From Rhodobacteraceae bacterium Alg238-R152 (lineage in GTDB: Bacteria; Pseudomonadota; Alphaproteobacteria; Rhodobacterales; Rhodobacteraceae), in NCBI GenBank assembly GCA_900537125.1, contig UNRJ01000005.1:124001-188000 (forward strand): a stretch of 64,000 bases of DNA, read 5' to 3'. Below are positions 17,393 to 25,817 of this stretch, piece after piece (positions within the stretch are counted from its first letter, which is position 1; each line of letters opens with the position of its first letter). The notes beneath the pieces are model-generated. The model was not told the origin of the DNA. It ran no database searches and saw only the letters and a program-made list of their open reading frames with translations. A program made the translations under genes and the position numbers.

Positions 17393-18547
17393 ATGGATGC
17401 CAGCACACCCCAGATCGGGTCACATATCGTGCGCACGGGTTTTGCCGTGTGTGATGCTCCGGATGCCGTTGACCAATTGGTCGCGGCTTTGGGGCCGGAC
17501 CCATTTGCATTGGTCATCCTGTTCGTGTCCTCGCACACGGATTTGGGACATTTTGTATCGCAGCTTAATGGCAAGTTTGGCGCAGCACAGGTTGTTGGGT
17601 GCACAACCGCCGGCGAACTCGCCTCAAGCGGATACACCGAAGGCGAGATCGTGGCCATCGGCCTACCCGAAGCCCATTTTTCCGCACGCACACTTTTTGT
17701 CGACGACCTATCAAACATCAACGCCGACGCCCGCATTGCGGAAATGATCCACAACCGGAATGCCCTGGCAACCGGCCATCCGCATTGGTCGTCGGAGTTT
17801 GCTTTCCTGATGGTCGACGGCCTGTCTACACGTGAAGATGCTCTGGCGGCGGACCTCTCTTTGGGGCTTGGCCCGGTGCCTTTGTTTGGCGGATCAGCCG
17901 GGGACGGAGATGACTTCGAACAAACCCATGTGCTGTATCAATCGACCTTTCACAGCAACGCTGCTGTGCTGGTACAGCTTCGCTCAAACTGCCCGGTTCA
18001 TGTTTTTAAAACCGACCACTTACAGCCAACAGAACAGCGCATGGTCGTGACCGGCGCCAACCCGGCCACGCGCCGTGTCTATGAAATCAATGCAGAGCCC
18101 GCGGCACGGGAGTATGCGCGCATTTTGGGCAAAGACCCCGAGCAGCTCTCAACCTTCACGTTTGCAGCCCATCCAGTGGTTGTGCGCATTGGAGAGCAAA
18201 CACATGTGCGCGCCATTCAGCGCGTTGCACAGAACGGCGACCTCCAATTCTTCTCTGCCATCGACGAAGGGGTCGTGCTCACCCTCGCGGAACCTGACGA
18301 CATGGTTGCCCACTTGGATCGCGAGCTCAGCGCACTGGGTGACCACCAAACCCCTGAAATGATTTTAGGCTGTGATTGCGTATTGCGCCGGGTCGAGGCC
18401 ACACAGAAACAAATCACAGGTGACATCTCCCGCGTTCTGGCCAAACACAAGGTTGTGGGTTTCTCCACTTACGGAGAACAGGTCAATTCGATGCATGTCA
18501 ACCAAACCTTCACCGGCGTCGCCATCTACCCGCCGCAAACGGACTAA
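17393..18547 (+). CDS. FIST-domain sensor protein (NosP-like)
   Basis: 384 residues. FIST_N at about 30-215 with VGCTTAGELASSGYTEGEIVAIGL, and FIST_C at about 225-365 with AAREYARILGK and VGFSTYGEQV. FIST proteins sense small ligands. The NosP subgroup binds haem, responds to nitric oxide and is encoded beside the histidine kinase NahK. Here a NahK-like kinase starts 7 bp downstream. GGAGG precedes the ATG. NO sensing is inferred from context; the haem ligand cannot be proved by eye. Confidence 0.85.
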   Translation: MDASTPQIGSHIVRTGFAVCDAPDAVDQLVAALGPDPFALVILFVSSHTDLGHFVSQLNGKFGAAQVVGCTTAGELASSGYTEGEIVAIGLPEAHFSARTLFVDDLSNINADARIAEMIHNRNALATGHPHWSSEFAFLMVDGLSTREDALAADLSLGLGPVPLFGGSAGDGDDFEQTHVLYQSTFHSNAAVLVQLRSNCPVHVFKTDHLQPTEQRMVVTGANPATRRVYEINAEPAAREYARILGKDPEQLSTFTFAAHPVVVRIGEQTHVRAIQRVAQNGDLQFFSAIDEGVVLTLAEPDDMVAHLDRELSALGDHQTPEMILGCDCVLRRVEATQKQITGDISRVLAKHKVVGFSTYGEQVNSMHVNQTFTGVAIYPPQTD

Positions 18548-18554
18548 CGCCCCG

Positions 18555-20753
18555 ATGACAAACGCCACGTTGATCAACCCCAAGGACTCACTGGAACGCC
18601 AGAACCAGAAACTTCTCAAGATTGTCGACACCCTCATGCGCCGGGCAGAAGCCAGCCCTGATACCACCGGTGTGGCCTACGCCCAGTTTGAGCGCGCGGT
18701 GATGCTTGAAGCAGAGGTTCAAACCCGCACCCGTGAGCTGGAACACGCGCTTGACCTGCTCAACACCTCCAACGCGTCACTCGCCCAAGCCAACGCAGAA
18801 GCAGAAGCCGCCCGCGCCAACCTCGCCAACGCCATAGAGACCGTACAAGAAGGCTTCGCGCTGTTTGACGCTGACGAAAAATTGGTGCTTTGCAATGCGC
18901 GCTTTGGCAAACACATGCGCGACATCTACCCTTTGTTCAAACCGGGCCTGCCGTTTGCAAACTACGTCGACATTGTTTCCCAAAGCGCCTTTTTGGAACT
19001 GCCAGACGGCATGAACGCCACCCAATGGGCCACTCAGCGTTTACTGCGCCACAAGGAGCAGCATGTGGTGTTCAATGCCCGCCTAGCCGGAGACAAGTGG
19101 ATACAGGTCTCCGAACATCGCACCCGTGACGGTGGCACCGTGGTCTTACAAACCGATGTCACCGACATGATGCTGATTGAACGGCAGGAACGCGAACGAT
19201 TGCTCGATGATCAGGCTCGGCTGATCAAAGCCACTCTGGAACATCTCGATCAAGGTGTCGGCATCTTTGACCGCGAGGCGCGCTTGGTTGGTTGGAACCG
19301 CCGCCTGGGCGAACTGCTCTCTATCCCGCTGCGCCGCTTTCACCTTGGCCTGCCCTTTGCCACGATATTTGAGCAACTCTCCCGCAAGCTGGCCTTCCTG
19401 CACACCGCTGATGCCGAAGCACTGGCCAACTGGGCCGCCCACGACGGGCGGCGTGCGCCTCTTTCCTTCGAAGTTGAACTTGGCGAAGACCGCATTCTTG
19501 CTGTTTTTGCCCAACACATGCCCGATGGCGGATTTGTGATTTCCTTCACAGACATCACAACAGAACGCGGCGCCCTGCGTGCCATTTCACAGGTCAATGA
19601 AACGCTCGAGCGTCACGTCCAAGAACGCACGTTGGAGCTGCAGGACGCTCTGGCCGAGGCGGAGCGCGCCAATGCCTCCAAATCCCGGTTTGTGGCCGCA
19701 GCTAGTCACGACCTCCTGCAACCCTTATCGGCAGCCAAGCTCTACATGGCCTCGTTGGAAACCGACTTGGAGCACCCGGACCAACGTGAACGCCTGACCA
19801 AGGCAACCTCTGCCCTACAAAGTGTGGAACATATTTTGGGCGCCCTCCTGGACATCTCCCGACTCGACAGCGGTCGCGCCACGGTTCATGACACTCAAAT
19901 TCCACTGGGGGCGCTTCTTGCACAGCTTCATGATGAGTTTGCCCCTATCGCGCGAGACAAAGGTTTGCGCTTTGATCTGCGCCCTTGCAACGTCGTTGTC
20001 GACTCCGACGCAACCTATTTGCGCCGCATATTGCAAAATCTGATCGCAAATGCGCTGCGCTATACGGAGCGCGGAAGAGTGCTTGTTGCTGCTCGCCGGC
20101 GGGCAGACACAATCGTTGTTGAAATTTGGGACACCGGTCCGGGAATTCCCATAGAACAACAAGCCAAAGTTTTTGACGAATTCCATCGGGTCAACGCGGC
20201 CGCCAGCCCCGCAGAAGGTCTTGGCCTCGGATTGGCCATCGTAGAGCGCGCCTGCCGCCTGCTCGCCCACCCCATGCAGATGCAGTCCACACCCGGACGC
20301 GGCACCCGCTTTTGCATCACGTTGCCCATACACACCGAACAGACCGCGCCGAATGACATAACCCACCCCATGCGCAAAGCATCTGCGCCATTGGCGCACC
20401 GCATCGTGCTCCTAGTTGAAAACGATACCGAACTGAGAAACGCCATCTCAATGACGCTTGAAAATTGGGGAGCAGACGTGTTGGCGTGTGGTAGCGACAT
20501 CGAAGCCGTTGAGCTGTTACGCGAGATCGATATCGCACCGGACATGGTGTTGGCGGATTATCAATTGGACAACGACGCCACAGGGACGGACCTTGTCATC
20601 CAACTGCGTGAGACATACGGCCCTCTGCCAGCATGTATCATAAGTGCCAACCGGGATCCTGCACTCACCGCATTGTGCAAAACCCAAAACGCCACGCTTC
20701 TGCACAAACCTCTAGATCTGGATCGGCTGCGCACAGTCCTTGCCGGGTCGTAA
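18555..20753 (+). CDS. Hybrid sensor histidine kinase, NahK-like
   Basis: 732 residues from MTNATLINPKD, 7 bp after the FIST gene. N-terminal coiled coil (LERQNQKLLKIVDTLMRRAE), two PAS domains near 95-210 and 225-340, a second coiled coil, HisKA with H385 in AASHDLLQPLSAAKLYM, HATPase_c (NLIANALRYTERG, DTGPGIP, GLGLGLAIV) and a C-terminal receiver with D668 (VLADYQL). No membrane segment, so it is cytosolic. Order and wording match NahK, the partner of NosP. The receiver may return or buffer phosphate, and the upstream LuxR-type regulator is the probable target. Confidence 0.9.
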   Translation: MTNATLINPKDSLERQNQKLLKIVDTLMRRAEASPDTTGVAYAQFERAVMLEAEVQTRTRELEHALDLLNTSNASLAQANAEAEAARANLANAIETVQEGFALFDADEKLVLCNARFGKHMRDIYPLFKPGLPFANYVDIVSQSAFLELPDGMNATQWATQRLLRHKEQHVVFNARLAGDKWIQVSEHRTRDGGTVVLQTDVTDMMLIERQERERLLDDQARLIKATLEHLDQGVGIFDREARLVGWNRRLGELLSIPLRRFHLGLPFATIFEQLSRKLAFLHTADAEALANWAAHDGRRAPLSFEVELGEDRILAVFAQHMPDGGFVISFTDITTERGALRAISQVNETLERHVQERTLELQDALAEAERANASKSRFVAAASHDLLQPLSAAKLYMASLETDLEHPDQRERLTKATSALQSVEHILGALLDISRLDSGRATVHDTQIPLGALLAQLHDEFAPIARDKGLRFDLRPCNVVVDSDATYLRRILQNLIANALRYTERGRVLVAARRRADTIVVEIWDTGPGIPIEQQAKVFDEFHRVNAAASPAEGLGLGLAIVERACRLLAHPMQMQSTPGRGTRFCITLPIHTEQTAPNDITHPMRKASAPLAHRIVLLVENDTELRNAISMTLENWGADVLACGSDIEAVELLREIDIAPDMVLADYQLDNDATGTDLVIQLRETYGPLPACIISANRDPALTALCKTQNATLLHKPLDLDRLRTVLAGS

Positions 20754-20770
20754 TCTCCTGTTGTCACACA

Positions 20771-20830
20771 CCAAATATGCACCTCCGCAAAACAGCCGTG
20801 ATACAGACGTAATACCGACGCGATTTTTGC
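20771..20830 (-). repeat. 60-bp dispersed repeat, copy A
   Basis: Read on the minus strand this aligns without gaps to 51383-51442 on the plus strand, 48 of 60 positions identical, including the unbroken 19-mer CAAAAATCGCGTCGGTATT. It holds two RCGTCKGTATY units 11 bp apart. It lies upstream of the DUF4202 gene, with the CGATTTTTG end 63 bp from the start codon. Confidence 0.75.
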
Positions 20831-20892
20831 CCCTTTTCGTGAACCGATACAGCACCTAAAAACACGCCATACACCTAGCTCGGAGCCCACCT

Positions 20893-21462
20893 ATGACCCG
20901 TCTTCAGATCGCCTTGGATGCCATCGACGCCGCCAACACCAACCACCCAAATCGTGAAGATGGACAGCCAGAAGCGCTGCTCTATGGTCATCGCATGACT
21001 GCAGAGTGTAATCGCCTTTTTCCCAATGCTTCCGAAGCCTTACAGATTGCGGCACGGGGCCAGCACATCGAACGCTGGGTGCTCAAACGTGTCGACTATC
21101 CGGAGGGGCGTGCGGGCTATCTGAAGTGGCGCCGTGATCTCGGATTACATCATGCCAGCCGTGTGTGTGAAATCATGACGGATGCCGGGTATGATGAAGA
21201 GGACGTTCTCGCTGCGGGCGCCATGTTGCGCAAAGAGGGCATTAAGCGGAATGACCAAGTGCAAGCCCTTGAAGACATTATCTGTTTTGTTTTTGTAAAA
21301 TGGTATTTTGCGCCTTTTGCAGCGAAGCACTCTCCGGAAAAAATTCTCCGCATAGTCGAAAAAACCGCGCGCAAGATGTCGCAAAGTGCCCGCACCCGCG
21401 CGCTGGCTGAATTTGATCTGCCCGAAGACCTCGCAGCAGCATTTGAAGCCCCCTCTGCATGA
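20893..21462 (+). CDS. DUF4202 family protein
   Basis: 189 residues, soluble. The opening LQIALDAIDAANTNHPNRED and the core IERWVLKRVDYPEGRAGYLKWRRDLGLHHA match DUF4202. The biochemical role is unknown. CGGAG lies 8 nt before the ATG. Its stop overlaps the next gene's start (ATGA), coupling it to the CbiX-like chelatase and hinting at a link with sirohaem, nitrite or sulfite metabolism. A 60-bp dispersed repeat lies just upstream. Confidence 0.8.
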   Translation: MTRLQIALDAIDAANTNHPNREDGQPEALLYGHRMTAECNRLFPNASEALQIAARGQHIERWVLKRVDYPEGRAGYLKWRRDLGLHHASRVCEIMTDAGYDEEDVLAAGAMLRKEGIKRNDQVQALEDIICFVFVKWYFAPFAAKHSPEKILRIVEKTARKMSQSARTRALAEFDLPEDLAAAFEAPSA

Positions 21463-22160
21463 CCCGCGCACCGCGCGAAGCCTTGATTGTGGCCCACGGT
21501 CAACCTTCGGCTCCCAAGCCGCCGGAGTTGTGGCTACAAGGCTTCGCCGCTGCGGTGAACCATCACCTACCCGACTGGAATATTCGCGCAGCCACCCTTG
21601 CAATGCCGGGGTCACTGGAGCGTCAAGCCTCTGAAATTGCTCCGGGTTCTCCGGTGTTTCCAATGTTCATGGCGGACGGTTTCTTTGTTTCAAAGCTCCT
21701 ACCAGCACGGTTGGGCCCGGCGACGCTTTCCATTTTGCCACCACTTGGATTTTGTAGCACATTGCCAGACCTGGCTGCCGTTGGGGTGAAAACGGCCCTC
21801 AGAAAACGCGGCTGGACAGAGCGCGAAGGTCACCTTTTTTTGGCAGCGCACGGCTCCGCAAAAGGCCAAAAGGCGGCCGAATCGGCCTATGCTTTCCGAA
21901 ACGCGCTTTCAAAACGGTTCGACGGCCTAAAAATCTCAGTTGGTTTTGTAGAAGAAACACCCTTTCTGGCAGAGGCCGCCAGAACCCTTCCGAAACAAAG
22001 CATATGCCTGCCTTTCTTCGCTTTGAGAGGCGATCACTGCCGACTTGATATTCCTGAGGCTCTTGAAAAGGCTCGGTTTTCCGGGGATATCCTCCCCCCG
22101 CTGGGCACTTGGCCAGAGATTGCAAAGTTGACAGCCGAAGCCATTTCGCAAAGCCGCTAA
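21459..22160 (+). CDS. CbiX-like sirohydrochlorin chelatase domain protein
   Basis: 233 residues. Two CbiX-type halves: an N-terminal AHGQPSAPKP...FPMFMADGFFVSKLLPARLG block and a C-terminal LFLAAHGSAKGQKAAESAYAFRNAL block, each with the family's His-Gly active-site turn. Family members insert cobalt, nickel or iron into sirohydrochlorin. Whether this divergent member keeps activity is unclear. Translationally coupled to the DUF4202 gene; its end overlaps the convergent lacI gene by 4 bp. Confidence 0.75.
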   Translation: MTRAPREALIVAHGQPSAPKPPELWLQGFAAAVNHHLPDWNIRAATLAMPGSLERQASEIAPGSPVFPMFMADGFFVSKLLPARLGPATLSILPPLGFCSTLPDLAAVGVKTALRKRGWTEREGHLFLAAHGSAKGQKAAESAYAFRNALSKRFDGLKISVGFVEETPFLAEAARTLPKQSICLPFFALRGDHCRLDIPEALEKARFSGDILPPLGTWPEIAKLTAEAISQSR

Positions 22161-23155
22161 AGCGACTGCCCCATTGTCACCACCGGCTCCAACTTCATCA
22201 CTTGCGCGGGGCACTCAGGTACTTGTGATGCGAGGATAATTTCCGCTGCTTTTTGCCCAATCTCAAAGCGATGCGCATCCGTTGTCGCCAGAGACAACGG
22301 CAATCCCTTAAGCAAATTCAGGTTGTTAAAGCCCGCGATCGCCAGATCTTTGGGCACTGAAAGCCCTTTGGAAAGACAATACATATAGGCCCCAATTGAG
22401 AGCACATCGCTGGAGAAATAGATGCACTCAAGCTCAGGCGATCGTTGCGTCAACATCTCTGTCAACTTGTTCCCAGTTTCGATCGAGGACACCCCCGAAT
22501 AGAGTTCTTGATCAAACAGCGACACGCCTGCTTCCTGGAGCTCCAACTCAAATCCATTCAGGCGTTTCTCGGCACGGAAATCTTGTGGCATCTTGGTGCC
22601 TACAAAGCCCACTTTCTGATACCCAGCCTTCAATATCGTTCGCGCCATCTTGCGCCCCGCCTCTAGGTGGGAAATTCCAACGCAGTGTTTGACCGGATCG
22701 CCATCTACATCCATGACTTCCACAATCGGGCAATCGGCATTGGCCAACATTCTGCGCGCGGCCTCGTTGTGTTCCAACCCGGCAATCACAACGCCAGTGG
22801 GGCGCCAGCTCAACATTTCGCGGATAACCTCTTCTTCTTCCCGCAAATCATATCCAGTGACACCAATCACCGGCTTCAGTGGTGTGGCTTTCAGCGTGGA
22901 ACTAATTCCCGAAAGCACCTCTGGAAAAACTGAAGAGTTCAAGCTCGGAACGACCACTCCAACAAGGTTCACATTCTTAGACGCAAGCGCACCCGCGATG
23001 CGATTCGGAACGTACCCAACGTCGCGCGCGATCTGTTCGACCTTTTGGCGGGTGGACTCGGACACATCCTGCGCCCCACGCATCGCACGCGACGCGGTCA
23101 TTTCACTAACACCGGCCAATTTGGCGATGTCCTTGAGAAGAAGCTTTTTTCCCAT
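22157..23155 (-). CDS. LacI-family repressor of the adjacent Entner-Doudoroff operon
   Basis: 332 residues from MGKKLLLKDIAKLAGVSEMT; an in-frame start 23 codons upstream adds sequence outside the family. LacI helix-turn-helix at 5-55 (VSEMTASRAMRG, YVPNRIAGALASKN), then a periplasmic-binding-like ligand domain (FNNLNLLKGLPLSLATTD). Resembles gluconate-type (GntR) repressors. Divergent from gap-zwf-edd-eda, with GCGC-centred palindromes between; the ligand is probably a sugar-acid or pathway intermediate. Confidence 0.88.
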   Translation of the reverse strand: MGKKLLLKDIAKLAGVSEMTASRAMRGAQDVSESTRQKVEQIARDVGYVPNRIAGALASKNVNLVGVVVPSLNSSVFPEVLSGISSTLKATPLKPVIGVTGYDLREEEEVIREMLSWRPTGVVIAGLEHNEAARRMLANADCPIVEVMDVDGDPVKHCVGISHLEAGRKMARTILKAGYQKVGFVGTKMPQDFRAEKRLNGFELELQEAGVSLFDQELYSGVSSIETGNKLTEMLTQRSPELECIYFSSDVLSIGAYMYCLSKGLSVPKDLAIAGFNNLNLLKGLPLSLATTDAHRFEIGQKAAEIILASQVPECPAQVMKLEPVVTMGQSL

Positions 23156-23255
23156 GCGCAGATCGTCTGCCACAACCAAAGCCAAAGCAACCCCGAAAGC
23201 GGTTGTGTAGGAAGTTAATTCCAACCCTTGATTCTCGTTGCAATTGGCTGTAGCG

Positions 23256-23288
23256 ATAGCGCTAACGGTGGCGCTACCGAAAGCGCCA
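23256..23288. promoter_or_regulatory. Array of GCGC-centred LacI-type operators
   Basis: TAGCGCTA (23257-23264, perfect palindrome), GGTGGCGCTACC (23267-23278, near-palindrome) and AAGCGCCA are centred 12 and 13 bp apart between the lacI gene and gap. Central CG dyads of this sort are typical LacI-family operators. Confidence 0.6.
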
Positions 23289-23310
23289 ATTTGCGTGTTG
23301 GGAGAAAGAC

Positions 23311-24318
23311 ATGACTATTAAGATAGCCATCAACGGGTTTGGGCGTATCGGCCGAGGCGTGCTTCGCGCATTGATCGAAAGTGGCATGAAGGACATTCAA
23401 GTTGTTGCAATCAATGACCTTTCTCCGAATGATCACCTTGTTCACCTGCTGAAATACGACAGCGTTCACGGACGGCTAAACGCCGATGTCACCCTTGAAG
23501 GCGACATCATGAAAGTCGCGGATCAGGAGATCCGACTGACCGCTATCCGCGACCCACAGGACTTGCCTTGGTCCGACGTTGATGTCGCTTATGAATGCAC
23601 AGGGATCTTCACAGCTAAGGACAAAGCAGAACTGCTGCTGAAGTCGGGCGCCAAGCGCGTTTTGATTTCAGCCCCCGGTAAAGACGCAGACAAAACAGTG
23701 GTTTACGGTGTGAACGATGCGGAGCTGACAACGGATGACATCATTGTATCCAACGCCTCTTGCACCACAAACTGTCTCGCGCCTATCGCCAAAGTGCTGG
23801 ACGACACCTTTGGTCTCAAAACGGGCTACATGACCACGATCCACGCTTATACCGGTGATCAGCCAACCCATGATACCAACCACAAAGACCTCTACCGCGC
23901 CCGCGCCGCTGCCCTGTCTATGATCCCGACATCCACTGGTGCAGCCCGCGCAATTTCTCTTGTTTTGCCATACCTTAAAGGCAAGTTGGAAGGCTCTGCA
24001 GTGCGTGTACCTACCGCCAATGTCTCCATGGTAGACTTAGTGATTGCCACTGAAAAGCCGGCAACAGTTGAGGCTATCAACGAAGCAATGAAGGCGGCCT
24101 CAGAGGGCGCGCTCAAAGGTGTGCTTGGCTATGAAGAAGCACCTTTGGTCTCTGCAGATTTCAACCACGATCCGCACTCTTCGGTGTTTGCTCCTGCCCA
24201 AACAAGTGTCACCGAGGAAGGGCTCGTGCGTGTGATAAGCTGGTATGACAATGAGTGGGGGTTCTCAAACCGTATGCTCGACACCGGCTGCCGTATGGGC
24301 GCCCTACTGAAAGGCTAA
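23311..24318 (+). CDS. gap: Glyceraldehyde-3-phosphate dehydrogenase, type I
   Basis: 335 residues. NAD-binding INGFGRIGRGVLRA, catalytic C151 in SNASCTTNCLAP, THDTNHKD, and the C-terminal SWYDNEWGFSNRM. Oxidises glyceraldehyde-3-phosphate to 1,3-bisphosphoglycerate. Being first in an operon with zwf, edd and eda, it handles the triose made by KDPG cleavage. The genome may have another gap copy elsewhere. Confidence 0.96.
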   Translation: MTIKIAINGFGRIGRGVLRALIESGMKDIQVVAINDLSPNDHLVHLLKYDSVHGRLNADVTLEGDIMKVADQEIRLTAIRDPQDLPWSDVDVAYECTGIFTAKDKAELLLKSGAKRVLISAPGKDADKTVVYGVNDAELTTDDIIVSNASCTTNCLAPIAKVLDDTFGLKTGYMTTIHAYTGDQPTHDTNHKDLYRARAAALSMIPTSTGAARAISLVLPYLKGKLEGSAVRVPTANVSMVDLVIATEKPATVEAINEAMKAASEGALKGVLGYEEAPLVSADFNHDPHSSVFAPAQTSVTEEGLVRVISWYDNEWGFSNRMLDTGCRMGALLKG

Positions 24319-24324
24319 GCAGTT

Positions 24325-25779
24325 ATGGTTGCTCGCGTAATTCCGGTAAAACCATTTGACCTGGTGATTTTTGGCGCCACAGGTGATCTCGCCCGTCGCA
24401 AAATCCTACCGGGTCTGTTTCAGCGGTTTCGCGCAGGCCAAATGCCAACTGAAGCAAGTATCATTGGCTCGGCGCGTTCTGACATCGACAGCGCCGAGTT
24501 TCGAAACCTAATAGCTGCAGCGCTCTCCGAGTTCATTGAAGAGGCGCAGCGGCCTGCCGAATTGGTCGCTGAATTTCTCGACCGCCTGAGCTACGTCCAT
24601 ATAGATGCCATGGGTGACACCGGTTGGCCCGAGCTCAAGCAAGCCTTGCGGCCAGATACAATTCGAACGTTTTATCTCTCTGTATCTCCCTCTCTGTTTG
24701 GTGCCATTGCGGAACGGTTGAGCCTCAACGACATCGCCACAGACGAAAGCCGGATTGTGGTGGAAAAGCCCTTCGGCCACGATCTGGAAAGTGCGCAGGC
24801 CCTTAACAAAGACCTGTTGAAACATTTCGACGAGCAACAGATTTACCGCATCGACCATTACCTTGGCAAAGAAACCGTGCAGAACCTCATGGCGCTGCGC
24901 TTTGCCAATTCGTTGTTTGAGCCTCTGTGGAACTCCACACACATCGACCATGTGCAAATCACTGTCGCAGAAAGCATCGGTGTGGCTGGTCGCGGGGGCT
25001 ATTATGATCAATCAGGGGCCATGCGAGACATGGTGCAAAATCACCTGATGCAGTTGCTTTGTTTGATAGCAATGGAGCCCCCAAGCAAATTCACTTCAAA
25101 TTCGGTTCGAGATGAAAAAGTCAAAGTAATTGAGGCTTTGGAACCGGTCGCCTTGGCTGACATTGTACGAGGCCAATACCGAACAGGGCGCGACAACCAA
25201 AGTTATTTTGATGACGTCGAGAACCCAAGCAGCCGCACCGAAAGCTACATCGCGATGAAACTGGCAGTGGGAAATTGGCGTTGGGCAGGTACGCCCTTCT
25301 ATCTGCGTACAGGCAAACAACTGCGCGATCGGGCGTCTGAAATTGCCGTGATTTTCAAAGATCCCCCCCACAACATCTTCCCCAATAAAATGGAAGGCCG
25401 CAAAGGCAACGCCTTGATCATTCGTCTGCAGCCTGACGAGGGAATTACCCTGCGCACCACAATCAAGGAACCTGGCCCCGGCGGCATGCGCCTAACCGAA
25501 GTCGATATGGATATGTCCTTTGCTGATGCGCTTGGCGACGACCTAATGTCACAAGATGCTTATGAACGGCTCATCATGGACGTCATCCGTGGCGACCAGA
25601 CGCTGTTCATGCGCGGCGACGAAGTTGAGGCCGCTTGGGCCTGGGCAGATCCGCTGATAGCCGCTTGGGAAGAGGCTGGACAACGTCCAGTGCCCTATGA
25701 TCCCGGCAGCTCTGGCCCCGAAGAAGCTCTCATGCTGATGCATCAAGGCGGGCGCCGCTGGCGCCCCATCGGCGACTAA
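24325..25779 (+). CDS. zwf: Glucose-6-phosphate 1-dehydrogenase
   Basis: 484 residues. N-terminal nucleotide motif FGATGDLARRKILPGL and the substrate signature RIDHYLGKETVQNLMALRFAN. Makes 6-phosphogluconolactone plus NADPH. Six bp after gap. No lactonase (pgl) or pgi gene lies in the operon, unlike the common zwf-pgl arrangement, so hydrolysis must be served from elsewhere or be spontaneous. Confidence 0.96.
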   Translation: MVARVIPVKPFDLVIFGATGDLARRKILPGLFQRFRAGQMPTEASIIGSARSDIDSAEFRNLIAAALSEFIEEAQRPAELVAEFLDRLSYVHIDAMGDTGWPELKQALRPDTIRTFYLSVSPSLFGAIAERLSLNDIATDESRIVVEKPFGHDLESAQALNKDLLKHFDEQQIYRIDHYLGKETVQNLMALRFANSLFEPLWNSTHIDHVQITVAESIGVAGRGGYYDQSGAMRDMVQNHLMQLLCLIAMEPPSKFTSNSVRDEKVKVIEALEPVALADIVRGQYRTGRDNQSYFDDVENPSSRTESYIAMKLAVGNWRWAGTPFYLRTGKQLRDRASEIAVIFKDPPHNIFPNKMEGRKGNALIIRLQPDEGITLRTTIKEPGPGGMRLTEVDMDMSFADALGDDLMSQDAYERLIMDVIRGDQTLFMRGDEVEAAWAWADPLIAAWEEAGQRPVPYDPGSSGPEEALMLMHQGGRRWRPIGD

Positions 25780-25817
25780 GCCTTTCAATCACGCCCCAAC
25801 TAGGAAGGATGGTTCTG

